Of a stretch of DNA of 64,000 nucleotides, positions 26,826 through 35,687 are shown in pieces; the first letter of the stretch is position 1, and every line of letters begins with the position of its first letter. Both the position numbers and the translations under genes were made by a program. The DNA is from an uncultured Vibrio sp. (lineage in GTDB: Bacteria > Pseudomonadota > Gammaproteobacteria > Enterobacterales > Vibrionaceae): the NCBI GenBank assembly GCA_947504195.1, contig CANNGN010000003.1, forward strand, positions 1 to 64,000. Direction: 5' to 3'. The notes beneath the pieces are model-generated. The model was not told the DNA's origin, made no database searches, and saw nothing but the letters and a program-made list of their open reading frames with translations.

Positions 26826-27818
26826 TTATTTGGCTGCGAATGAGCTATCAACTAACTCTTTGAATGTGACGCTGTACTCAATACCCAACAACTCGCTCCA
26901 CGTTTCGTTTGCAAGCTTGATGATTGGAGATAAGTCACCTTCGGCGCCATCTTTGCCCAACAATTTGATGTTCATCTCTTTGTCATAAAAACGGACAGTC
27001 GCTGCAGCGGCAGCCAATTCTTTAGGATCAGATAAGTATCCACCAATGCCTTTTGCCATGATTGCGTAAGCATCTTCTGGGTTAGTTTTGGTGTATTCAA
27101 CCGCACGATATAAACCATCAACAAGTGCTTGGACATCTTCAGGTTGTTTTTCGATCACATCACAATTAAGTGCAACAACATCAACGATTACGCCTGGAGT
27201 GCTACTACTATCAATGAGAACTTTGCCTGCATTGTTATTGCGAACGTGAGTAAGGTTTGGTTCCCATGTAACAGCTGCTGGAACTCGACCCGCGATAAAT
27301 GCGCTTGCGGCATCATCTGCTGTCATGTTTTGAACCGTGATATCAGACATAGACATGCCTTCATCTTTCAGTAGGTTCGACAACCAGAACTGAGATACTG
27401 ACCCTTCATTTACCGCGACAGTTTTACCTTTCAAGTCCTGCATTGAGTCAATACCGTCTTGAACAACGATTCCATCACCACCAAAACTGTCATCAAGTAC
27501 CGCAACAGCTTTGAAGCAAAATTTAGGGCGATATTTTAAAATTTCATCGATGGTTGATGCTGAGCCCGATAATTGACCAGATGCAGCAGCGGCCATGTAC
27601 ATTGAAGACTCTTCAATTGTAGTCAGTTCGAGATTTAATCCTTTCTCTTCAAAGTAACCCAATTCCTTAGCTAAATAGAGTGTTCCATACCCAACCCAAG
27701 TCGTATGACCTAACGAAATTGTTCCAGCATTTGCAGCACCTGCAGAGAGTGCCATTGCAGTCGCGGCTGCGATACTTACCTTAGCGGCTTTTTTCGTTAC
27801 GTTTTTTATTAATGTCAT
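26826..27818 (-). CDS. Periplasmic ABC substrate-binding protein, NMT1/TauA-like
   Basis: 330 residues with a signal peptide ending near A-N-A (about residue 31) and a mature start TISLGHTTWVGYGTLYLAKELGYFEEKGL. This is the canonical opening of the TauA/SsuA/ThiY (NMT1) class, binding sulfonates, nitrate, pyrimidine precursors or aromatic acids. AAGGAAGGAATAACA precedes the ATG. First gene of the operon binding protein - permease - ATPase - GMC oxidoreductase - (ArgE-like). The ligand is unknown. Confidence 0.92.
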   Translation of the reverse strand: MTLIKNVTKKAAKVSIAAATAMALSAGAANAGTISLGHTTWVGYGTLYLAKELGYFEEKGLNLELTTIEESSMYMAAAASGQLSGSASTIDEILKYRPKFCFKAVAVLDDSFGGDGIVVQDGIDSMQDLKGKTVAVNEGSVSQFWLSNLLKDEGMSMSDITVQNMTADDAASAFIAGRVPAAVTWEPNLTHVRNNNAGKVLIDSSSTPGVIVDVVALNCDVIEKQPEDVQALVDGLYRAVEYTKTNPEDAYAIMAKGIGGYLSDPKELAAAAATVRFYDKEMNIKLLGKDGAEGDLSPIIKLANETWSELLGIEYSVTFKELVDSSFAAK

Positions 27819-28257
27819 TGTTATTCCTTCCTTTGGTTTCTGACTTTATTGATATTTAAATCGTTATGAACTTGATCCATATCATTTGTTTACAGTAGAA
27901 AACTTTCTGGAAGTTGATTCAATTATGTTTTTTTGTAACATTAAATTAATTTTATTAAAGCAAGTATTTTGCACCAAATTAGCATTTAATTAACATTTAA
28001 ACGCACAAAAATAGGGCAGGCAATTAAATAAAGGAAGTTGGAGAGAATTAAATCTGAGAGAATTAATTAAATAACTAACATATACATTTCAATGTTTTAA
28101 ATTAAAAAACATTAATAATTAGATAATATTTAGAAGTGTAAAATTAGTAATTGGCACACTTATTGGCAAAATAGACATGATATTAAAAAAATAAATTTAA
28201 TTTCATGTCTACATTAGTTTTTCATTAAAACCGCCTAACTAGCACGTATAAACCTTG
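27819..28257. other. AT-rich intergenic region
   Basis: 439 bp, very AT-rich, between the MFS gene end and the start of the ABC operon; it should hold the promoter of the latter. I see no gene, RNA or convincing hairpin in it. Confidence 0.4.
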
Positions 28258-29460
28258 CTATATATTCACTTCTAGTCTATCACCTGAGTTTATTCCGTTT
28301 AACGTGTTGCTTCGAGCACGTTGAATACATGCGGCCCCGAATAGCACGACCACAGCCGCCATATATAACCCGGTTTGATAGTCTCCATTTCTCGCAATAA
28401 TGACACTAACTACAAATGGGGAGAGTATCTGACCAATGCTATAACTGATTGTCATTCTACCCATCATTTGACAAGTATTACCTGGAGACAATCGACCTGC
28501 TACCGTCAATGTCATGCTCACAATACTAATAAAGGTACACCCATAGAGAACAGAGCCTAACAGCACTCCTTCTAAATTATTTAACAATACCGGTGCAGCA
28601 ATACCCAGAGCATGTACTAAAAATGCAATCAACAGCACGTTCAACATGCCTATTTTTCGAGCAATAAAATCCCAAATGATGCATGCTGGAATCGCGCAAA
28701 TACCTATCAGCAAAAAGGCTAAGTTTCCTTTGCCCTCTGTTCCAGGCATCTGGTCAACAATTGCAACAATGAAAGTCGCACTTATTACAAAACCAACGCC
28801 TGCACAAAAATAGGCAGCCATTATTAAATTAATAAAGCGTTGTCTTAATAGCGATACAGGGGAAAAGCTTGCCGTTTTTACGACTGTCTCATTGGCCGCA
28901 CTCGGCATCCATAACCAAGCTGGAATAGAAAACAAGACAGCGAAGAAACACAGTAGCTCCCATTGCTCACTCCAATTGAGTTGAGGAAGTGATGCTTCGA
29001 CCAGTAGCGAACAAAAAACAATACCAATGCCTATCCCAGCGAAATGTATACCAAGCTCGCTTCTATATCCGTTGCGGGTTAACCAATCCATGATCAATCC
29101 CGATCCCACTAAAAACCCAATTGCGCTTCCAAACCCAGCGATAAAGCGAAAAACGCCCCACAACAGACTGGATTCGGTTATTCCCATTCCGAATGTTGTC
29201 ATAATCGCCATAAGTAAACTGACACGGTAAATAAGTTCTTTTATGTGAGCATCACCAATATAAGCGATAATAATGACACCGAATAAATAACCAATGTAAT
29301 TAAAACTTGCCAGCCATCCACCAGCAGCGACTTCTAAACCCGCCTCGTTAATCATAATGGGTAACATTGGTGAATACGAAAAACGAGCGATACCTAACAG
29401 CACAATTTGGCTTAAAATACCCGCGACCAATATTCGTATTCTTTGTTGATTCAGATTCAT
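28258..29460 (-). CDS. MFS transporter, YbfB/YjiJ family
   Basis: 400 residues with 12 hydrophobic segments. The N-terminal pattern ILVAGILSQIVLLGIARFSYSPMLPIMINEAGL is characteristic of the YbfB/YjiJ MFS family. It is an inner-membrane transporter of unknown substrate. The gene is divergent from a LysR regulator 122 bp away, a typical regulator-transporter pair, so induction by the transported compound is likely. Confidence 0.9.
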   Translation of the reverse strand: MNLNQQRIRILVAGILSQIVLLGIARFSYSPMLPIMINEAGLEVAAGGWLASFNYIGYLFGVIIIAYIGDAHIKELIYRVSLLMAIMTTFGMGITESSLLWGVFRFIAGFGSAIGFLVGSGLIMDWLTRNGYRSELGIHFAGIGIGIVFCSLLVEASLPQLNWSEQWELLCFFAVLFSIPAWLWMPSAANETVVKTASFSPVSLLRQRFINLIMAAYFCAGVGFVISATFIVAIVDQMPGTEGKGNLAFLLIGICAIPACIIWDFIARKIGMLNVLLIAFLVHALGIAAPVLLNNLEGVLLGSVLYGCTFISIVSMTLTVAGRLSPGNTCQMMGRMTISYSIGQILSPFVVSVIIARNGDYQTGLYMAAVVVLFGAACIQRARSNTLNGINSGDRLEVNI

Positions 29461-29582
29461 TATTTAATTTATTCGCCAATAGAGAGTTTAATTTTATGGT
29501 TCCTATTTTAACTAATTTTATTATTGGTAAATATCGCATAATATAGAATGAACCTATCTCTAAAATCGAATTGTCTGAAATT

Positions 29583-30455
29583 ATGGAATTGCTAACTCTG
29601 AAAACGTTCATTGCGGTTATTGAAGAAGGGGGAGTGTTAGCTGCATCGAAACGTTTAAATACGGTTCAATCGAACGTCACGACTCGAATCCATCGTCTAG
29701 AAGATGAATTAGGATCCCCACTTTTTCACCGCAGAGGTCGAGGGCTTGAGCTTTCTCCAGCGGGTCGAGTCTTGCATAACTATGCCAAGCAACTTTTACT
29801 GCTAGAAACCCAAACTCAAAACGCAATTCGTATGGTTGGTCAAAGCGAAGGTACGTTACGTATCGGAAGTATCGAAACATTTGCCGCCGTCCACCTGCCC
29901 CATGTTCTTAGAAAAGTCCGAAAACAACATCCTGATGTAGAGCTCAATGTTCAAGGTAGTACTAGCCAAGATTTGCTCCAGCAAGTGCTCGACTTTAAAC
30001 TTGATTGCGCGTTTGTGGTTGGACCAATCGACAGTGATGAGTTGCGCTATCAAGAGGTCATGAAGGATGAACTGGCATTTGTTCGCTCAAAAAATGGCTG
30101 CTCATCAGAAACGACATTGATTCAATTTAAAGATGGGTGCACCTATCGAGCAAATGCGATTTCCTGGATGAATGAACTCGGGCGTCCAGTGGATGAAATA
30201 ATGGAAATTGGTACCTTAGAAGGGATTCTTGGTTGTGTCGCGGTGGGATTGGGTTCAACGCTAATGCCAAGAACAGCCGCGGAGTTATCGCGCTATTCTA
30301 ACGATCTCATCATAGAACAATTACCTGTTCATTTATCGTCAGTATCAACCAAGCTTGTCACCCATATCGAGACGCCGCCAATGGCGTGTGTACAAACGTT
30401 AGCCGCCAGCACCATAGGGTTAACCGACCAAAGAGATTGGCCGACGGTATTTTAA
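29583..30455 (+). CDS. LysR family transcriptional regulator (divergent from MFS gene)
   Basis: 290 residues from the ATG at 29583 (MELLTLKTF, the usual LTTR opening); an upstream TTG at 29571 is less likely. HTH at residues 1-60 (VLAASKRLNTVQSNVTTRIHRLE) and LysR_substrate from about 88. It probably controls the divergent YbfB-type transporter. Its stop codon shares four bases with the convergent next LysR gene (TTAA). Confidence 0.87.
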   Translation: MELLTLKTFIAVIEEGGVLAASKRLNTVQSNVTTRIHRLEDELGSPLFHRRGRGLELSPAGRVLHNYAKQLLLLETQTQNAIRMVGQSEGTLRIGSIETFAAVHLPHVLRKVRKQHPDVELNVQGSTSQDLLQQVLDFKLDCAFVVGPIDSDELRYQEVMKDELAFVRSKNGCSSETTLIQFKDGCTYRANAISWMNELGRPVDEIMEIGTLEGILGCVAVGLGSTLMPRTAAELSRYSNDLIIEQLPVHLSSVSTKLVTHIETPPMACVQTLAASTIGLTDQRDWPTVF

Positions 30456-31384
30456 TCGGCGTTACGCTCAAATACCAAGCTAAAGGCATTCTGTAATAGC
30501 TCAACCTTACGTGTCTCTCTGGGGATCTTCTTTTGCACCAAAGAGAGATCAAACTGATAGGTCAATATGCTGGGTTGAATGATTCTAAGTAATCCCAAGT
30601 TGAGCTCATTTTGAATGTAGCTTTGCGGCATGTAGCCTAAGTATTTACCCGACAATATCATCGCTTTACGCATATCAAACTGATAAGAACGAGCGTTAAG
30701 ATTTAGCTTCGTTAACTGCTCCCGCCCCTCTTGGTGGATATCAATTCCAGGATGAATTGTCGATGCGGACGCAAGCTTATCCGCTGTAATTTGACTGTCC
30801 ATGAGATTAAAAAATGGGTGTTTCTCGCCACAACACAGATATATCGGCTCGCTCGAAAGTGGACGATAACTCAACCCTTCGATCGGTTGGTATGCAGGAA
30901 AGATTCCGATATGGGCCTTATCTTTGAGTAACAGTTTTTCGATGTTCGAAATCGAGTCGCCGTCGAGAACAATATGCAGCCCGGGCGATTCTTGATGCAC
31001 CATCTCAATAACGCTCGCAAGTCGCGTCTGCTTGGTCTCATCGAGTTGGTCCGCACATAAGATAACAAGTTCGCCACTGAGTTCTTTACTTAATGTCCCC
31101 ACCATCAATGAAAAATCATTCAGCGACTCAAATAAATCAATGATCGATCGATAGACGATTTGTCCTTCTTCGGTCAATGAAAATCCAGCTCTGCCTCGTA
31201 GACAAAGTTTGAGATTCATTCGCGTTTCCAGATTGGTCATATGAACACTGATCGTCGACCGTGTAATGCCGAGCGCTCCTTCCGCTGCCGCAAACCCTCC
31301 GTGCTCCACCACAGATACAAATATGCGTAGCAAGCGTAAGTCATACTCGGTGATAGGTCTTGGGATGATCGAATCGGCGCGCAT
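30452..31384 (-). CDS. LysR family transcriptional regulator (divergent from gabDT)
   Basis: 310 residues from the ATG at 31384, chosen for AAGGA at 5-base spacing; the longer frame begins in the likely operator. HTH around residues 16-75 (AAEGALGITRSTISVHMTNLE) and a C-terminal effector domain. Divergent from gabD with a 115-bp gap carrying an ATGTTT-N10-AAACAT inverted repeat. It is the likely GABA-pathway regulator here, in place of GabR or the Csi-type regulators of other bacteria. Confidence 0.85.
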   Translation of the reverse strand: MRADSIIPRPITEYDLRLLRIFVSVVEHGGFAAAEGALGITRSTISVHMTNLETRMNLKLCLRGRAGFSLTEEGQIVYRSIIDLFESLNDFSLMVGTLSKELSGELVILCADQLDETKQTRLASVIEMVHQESPGLHIVLDGDSISNIEKLLLKDKAHIGIFPAYQPIEGLSYRPLSSEPIYLCCGEKHPFFNLMDSQITADKLASASTIHPGIDIHQEGREQLTKLNLNARSYQFDMRKAMILSGKYLGYMPQSYIQNELNLGLLRIIQPSILTYQFDLSLVQKKIPRETRKVELLQNAFSLVFERNAD

Positions 31385-31395
31385 TAAAATCCTTA

Positions 31396-31417
31396 ATGTT
31401 TTATATACTTCAAACAT
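31396..31417. promoter_or_regulatory. Inverted repeat between LysR gene and gabD
   Basis: ATGTTT (31396-31401) and AAACAT (31412-31417) form a 6-bp inverted repeat around 10 bases, the size of an LTTR recognition site. It lies just before the LysR start, as expected for an autoregulatory LysR box shared with divergent gabD. Confidence 0.4.
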
Positions 31418-31499
31418 AGCGTTAAAAGTTTAATATTTAACCGCGAATGTATTTACTATTCAATAGAAAAATACTCAGCACTGGAGGCACAGACAAAAC

Positions 31500-32972
31500 A
31501 TGGACAGCAAACAACAACCCGATTTACACGACGCACAACTACTGAAGTGCTTTTCTTATATCAATGGAAGTTGGCATAGCAGTGCCTCGCAACTGGATGT
31601 TACGAACCCAGCAAATGGAGATATCGTAGCGACAGTAAGTAACGCGGGCATTGTTGAAACCGAACTCGCAGTGAAAGCCGCCAAAGAAGCTTTAGCATCA
31701 TGGTCGGCGAAATCAGCCAATGAGCGCGCAATTGTATTGAGAAACTGGTTCAACTTGATGATGCAACACCAAGATGATCTGGGCAAAATCTTAACCTTAG
31801 AGCAAGGCAAGCCACTCGCAGAAGCAAAAGGCGAGATCGCATATGGGGCCGCTTATATTGAATGGTTTGCTGAAGAAGGCAAGCGTGTTTACGGAGATAC
31901 CATCCCTGCGCCATCTGGTGATAAACGTATCATTGTGATTAAACAACCTGTCGGTGTTGTCGCATCAATTACACCGTGGAATTTCCCCAATGCCATGATT
32001 GCTCGCAAAGCCGCTGCAGCTCTTGCTGCCGGTTGTACATTTGTTGTACGCCCAGCGACGCAAACGCCTTTATCTGCTTTAGCCATGGCAGAGTTAGCTG
32101 AGCGAGCTGGCATTCCAGCTGGTGTGTTTAATGTTGTCGTTGGTGATGATGCGAGAGGAATGGGGAAAGTCCTTACTCAGCATCCAGATATTGCCAAATT
32201 TACGTTCACCGGTTCTACCGCTGTCGGCAAACAACTCATCAGTCAGTGCGCAACAACCGTGAAAAAAGTCTCCATGGAACTCGGTGGCAATGCACCATTT
32301 ATTGTCTTTGACGACGCTGATATTGACGCAGCGGTTCAAGGCGCTATGACATCAAAATATCGCAACGCGGGACAAACATGTATCTGTAGCAACCGAATTT
32401 TTGTTCAACAGGGCGTACTCAATGAATTTACAGAAAAATTCACGGCAGCTGTTACCGAACTTAAACTAGGCGACGGCTTGGATGAAAATACCCAAGTGGG
32501 GCCAATGGTCAGTAGCGCTGCCGTTCTTGATGTCGATACCCTAGTGAACGATTCCATCGCAGCAGGTGCCACGCTGATACTTGGTGGCAAGCAAGATGCT
32601 GCAGGTGATGCTTTTTATCAGCCAACCATCTTAACGAACGTCACTAACGAGATGCCTGTCGCTAAGAACGAAATATTCGGGCCAGTCTCCCCTATCATCG
32701 CATTTGAAGATGAAAGTGACGTTATCACTTTAGCCAATGATACCGAATATGGCTTGGCCGCCTATTTTTATGCTCGAGACATTGGCAGAATTTGGCGAGT
32801 AGCCGAACAGCTCGAATACGGCATGGTCGGTATCAATGAAGGGGCCATTTCAAATGCCGCTGCTCCTTTTGGTGGCGTCAAACAATCGGGTAATGGGCGT
32901 GAAGGGTCTAAATATGGTTTGGATGATTACATGGAAATTAAATACTTGTGTATGGGTGGCCTAGGTCGCTAA
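31500..32972 (+). CDS. gabD: Succinate-semialdehyde dehydrogenase, NAD(P)+
   Basis: 490 residues of the aldehyde dehydrogenase superfamily. Seen are the N-terminal [14 protein letters not shown] cofactor-contact region near residue 158, the general-base glutamate in [10 protein letters not shown] near 259, and the catalytic cysteine in [11 protein letters not shown] near 294. The [20 protein letters not shown] and [12 protein letters not shown] blocks are those of GabD, which oxidises succinate semialdehyde to succinate. It is followed 45 bases later by gabT, completing GABA degradation. GGAGG lies 12 bases before the ATG, an unusually long spacing. Confidence 0.95.
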   Translation: MDSKQQPDLHDAQLLKCFSYINGSWHSSASQLDVTNPANGDIVATVSNAGIVETELAVKAAKEALASWSAKSANERAIVLRNWFNLMMQHQDDLGKILTLEQGKPLAEAKGEIAYGAAYIEWFAEEGKRVYGDTIPAPSGDKRIIVIKQPVGVVASITPWNFPNAMIARKAAAALAAGCTFVVRPATQTPLSALAMAELAERAGIPAGVFNVVVGDDARGMGKVLTQHPDIAKFTFTGSTAVGKQLISQCATTVKKVSMELGGNAPFIVFDDADIDAAVQGAMTSKYRNAGQTCICSNRIFVQQGVLNEFTEKFTAAVTELKLGDGLDENTQVGPMVSSAAVLDVDTLVNDSIAAGATLILGGKQDAAGDAFYQPTILTNVTNEMPVAKNEIFGPVSPIIAFEDESDVITLANDTEYGLAAYFYARDIGRIWRVAEQLEYGMVGINEGAISNAAAPFGGVKQSGNGREGSKYGLDDYMEIKYLCMGGLGR

Positions 32973-33017
32973 TCGCCTTTTTAATTATCTGTTAGTACGA
33001 TTAATGAGAACAACATC

Positions 33018-34298
33018 ATGAACAATTCTGAATTACAAACAAGAAAAAATGCCGTCTTCGCTCGCGGCCAGGGTAACGCCTATCCCGTCTTTGTTGAAAA
33101 AGCCGAGAACGCTGAAATCTGGGATGTCGATGGCAACCGCTATATCGATTTCGCCACTGGCATTGCAGTATGTAATACCGGGCATAGCCACCCAAAAGTC
33201 ACCAATGCCGTAAAGAATCAAGTCGAAAAATTTAGCCACACTTGCCTGATGGTCAACCCTTATGAAGTTGCGGTTGAATTGGCGGAAAAGTTGGTCAAAA
33301 TCGCACCGGGAAATTCAGAGAAGAAAGCGGTCTTCTTAAACAGTGGCGCTGAAGCTGTTGAAAACTGTGTAAAAATTGCTCGAGCTCACACAGGTCGTCG
33401 AGGGGTTGTTGCATTTAATGGCGCGTTTCATGGCCGCACCAATTTAACCATGGCGATGACCGGTAAAATCACTCCATACAAACATCTATTTGGACCTTTC
33501 GCCGGTGATGTATATCACGTGCCCTACCCGATTGAACTCCATGACGTCTCAGTAAAAAGTGCACTGACTGCGCTAAAAAATCTATTTAAAGTCGATATTG
33601 ATCCATCTGATGTTGCGGCAATCATTATCGAACCGGTTCAAGGTGAAGGTGGCTTCTATTCTGCGCCTACAGAATTTTTAGTTGCTCTACGCAAGATATG
33701 TGATGAACACGGGATTGTATTGATTGCAGATGAAATCCAAAGTGGATTTGGTCGTACTGGCAAAATGTTCGCGATAGAGTATTCCAATGTCGAACCAGAC
33801 CTTGTTTCAATGGCAAAAGGTATCGCAGGTGGCTACCCACTATCGGCCGTGGTTGGAAAAAGTGACATCATGGACGCACCGTTACCTGGGGGTTTAGGCG
33901 GTACATACGGTGGTTCTCCGGTGGGTTGTGCGGCTGCTTTGGCCGTATTGGACGTGATTGAAGAAGAGAATTTAGTCCAACGTTCAAACGAGATTGGAAT
34001 GATCTTTAATAAAAAGCTCAATGCGCTAAAAGACCAATTCCCAGATCAAATCCTTGAGGTTCGCAACCAAGGATCGATGATCGCCCTTGAACTGGTTTCT
34101 AATGGGGATGCCGATCAGCCGAATACCGAGCTTACCAAAGAGATTATTGCTAACGCACAACAATATGGTTTAGTGCTGTTAGCCTGTGGATTCTACGCCA
34201 ATGTGATTCGTTTCTTGCCAGCATTAACGATGACAGATGAAATCGCAGAAGAAGGTCTTACCAAATTTACTGAGCTATTTAAAGCATTAGCTAAGTAA
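33018..34298 (+). CDS. gabT: 4-aminobutyrate aminotransferase
   Basis: 426 residues, the usual length of GabT. It shows the N-terminal IDFATGIAVCNTGHSHP, the NSGAEAVENCVKIAR phosphate-binding region, ADEIQSGFGRTGKMFA with the PLP-ring Asp, and the Schiff-base lysine in SMAKGIAGGYPLSAV. It converts GABA and 2-oxoglutarate to succinate semialdehyde and glutamate. It forms an operon with gabD and ends in a strong hairpin. Close paralogues (PuuE, ornithine-type) exist, but the pairing with gabD supports the name. Confidence 0.94.
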   Translation: MNNSELQTRKNAVFARGQGNAYPVFVEKAENAEIWDVDGNRYIDFATGIAVCNTGHSHPKVTNAVKNQVEKFSHTCLMVNPYEVAVELAEKLVKIAPGNSEKKAVFLNSGAEAVENCVKIARAHTGRRGVVAFNGAFHGRTNLTMAMTGKITPYKHLFGPFAGDVYHVPYPIELHDVSVKSALTALKNLFKVDIDPSDVAAIIIEPVQGEGGFYSAPTEFLVALRKICDEHGIVLIADEIQSGFGRTGKMFAIEYSNVEPDLVSMAKGIAGGYPLSAVVGKSDIMDAPLPGGLGGTYGGSPVGCAAALAVLDVIEEENLVQRSNEIGMIFNKKLNALKDQFPDQILEVRNQGSMIALELVSNGDADQPNTELTKEIIANAQQYGLVLLACGFYANVIRFLPALTMTDEIAEEGLTKFTELFKALAK

Positions 34299-34307
34299 CC
34301 TCAATCT

Positions 34308-34343
34308 CCAGTTATCAGGTTGTCACACTTGATAACTGGGTTT
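34308..34343 (+). terminator. Rho-independent terminator of gabDT
   Basis: 10-bp stem CCAGTTATCA / TGATAACTGG around a 12-base loop, followed by GTTTT, starting 10 bases after the gabT stop codon. Confidence 0.75.
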
Positions 34344-34377
34344 TCATCTCAATCGAATTCACTCGATTAAACCGCTG

Positions 34378-34995
34378 TCACTCTCCGTATTGAATTCCAT
34401 ACTTTGCAAACGTTGCTTTGATATCATCTGGCCCGAAGACACGTTCGGCATTGAGGCCTAATTCGCGGGCTACGAGAACATTCTTGTCGCCATCATCAAA
34501 AAACAGAATCTCTTGCGGTTGACAGTTCAACGCAGTAATCAGCTTTTGGTAAATCTCGACGTGAGGTTTCATAACACCAAATTCGATGCTAGTGAAAGGG
34601 TTATCCAACAAAGGTAAAAAGCTATTGCGTTTAACCAGCATATCCAAATGGAGGACGTTGGTATTGCTAAGTAAGCTCAAGGTATAATTCGGTTTAAGCT
34701 TTTCTAACATCTCAACAATGCCAGGGAAGTCATCTTGGACAATATTGCGGTAACAATGCTCAAACTCCTCGGGTGTCACCACGAGGTTATTTTCGTCCAT
34801 CAACTGCTTTCTAAACGTATCAAACTCAATTTCACCTTCCTCAAACGCCGTTGCGGCAGGTGAATTAGCCCAACGCTGATGCATTTCTTCAAATGGAATA
34901 TCTTCTCCCAGTAATTTTGACATTTGACCGTGCCAATCGATTTGTACCAGTACACCACCCATATCAAATACGAGATGTTTAATTTGTGTTTTCAT
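34378..34995 (-). CDS. HAD family phosphatase (HAD-IA, YihX-like)
   Basis: 205 residues from the ATG at 34995, with AGGAA upstream; the preceding TTG codon is ignored. Motif I is HLVFDMGGVL (the DxGGVL form with nucleophile Asp and a Gly instead of the second Asp), typical of the YihX/FMN-phosphatase-like branch. Motif II is LLSNTN, motif III the lysine in FGVMKPHVEIYQK, motif IV FFDDGDKN. The missing second motif-I aspartate is usual in this branch. The substrate is probably a sugar or nucleotide phosphate. Confidence 0.88.
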   Translation of the reverse strand: MKTQIKHLVFDMGGVLVQIDWHGQMSKLLGEDIPFEEMHQRWANSPAATAFEEGEIEFDTFRKQLMDENNLVVTPEEFEHCYRNIVQDDFPGIVEMLEKLKPNYTLSLLSNTNVLHLDMLVKRNSFLPLLDNPFTSIEFGVMKPHVEIYQKLITALNCQPQEILFFDDGDKNVLVARELGLNAERVFGPDDIKATFAKYGIQYGE

Positions 34996-35687
34996 CAAGG
35001 TTCCTTTTGGCTGATTTCGATGTTTTTATAATATGAATAAAAGTGAAACAAAGATGGCGTTATTAGCAGATTCTATATATTTAAGTACGCTACTAATGTT
35101 CAGTACTTTTAAGACATTAAAATTCTAATCCAATTAATAACGCTTACACCAATTATTTATAGACAATAAAATTATAAGAAAGCCCCATACCTAACCACAG
35201 AGTATCGACAATAACTCTTCATTTCGACTCCAACGACGTATCTGCATAAGTTTTTTTCAAGCAAATCTTCCTACACCTAACACTAGAAATGGCGCTAAAC
35301 CCTGCTGTTCTAGCGACTTAGGGACAAGGTTCCATTTTAGAAAATTATCCTCTTACAGAGAACAACGCCCAATCGTGATGCACGTTCTAATTACCAGCCA
35401 ATATCTAACTATCAATCACTTTATTTACCTTGCGCTTAAATTCGTGCATAAATGAACTATTTTAGGGCAAGATAAATAAGCAATAAAATATAAAATTTCG
35501 GTCATCTAAGAATATTTTTCGTTACTAAAAAATAACGATTGAATAGTTTTTTTTAAACCATGAGACAAAAAAAAATAATTGCTACCAATACAATTTCAAC
35601 GACATAGTAATTACACAAATTTGAGGTATTCATGATTAAAATCAATATTGAGTTTTATTAAATATACTAGGGAAAGGTAGCAGATTT
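34996..35687. other. Long intergenic region before the fused ABC gene
   Basis: 692 bp, AT-rich, between the divergent HAD gene and the ABC transporter gene. The only item I can support is a 10-codon open frame with its own ribosome binding site just upstream of the ABC gene (listed separately). No RNA gene or clear operator seen. Confidence 0.4.
35632..35661 (+). CDS. Possible leader peptide (9 residues) before the ABC operon
   Basis: ATG at 35632 begins MIKINIEFY followed by TAA at 35659-35661. GAGG lies 6 bases before the ATG, a better ribosome binding site than that of the ABC gene 26 bases further on. The position suits a leader peptide or upstream ORF controlling the ABC gene, but no attenuator hairpin is visible and chance cannot be excluded at this length. 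Confidence 0.25.
   Translation: MIKINIEFY

Noticed and set aside
30452..30455. Overlap of two convergent LysR genes as a sign of fusion or error
   Set aside because: The 4-base TTAA overlap simply shares two stop codons; both proteins are full length.
34996..35687. Small RNA or riboswitch before the fused ABC gene
   Set aside because: No conserved fold or terminator could be recognised by eye in this AT-rich region.
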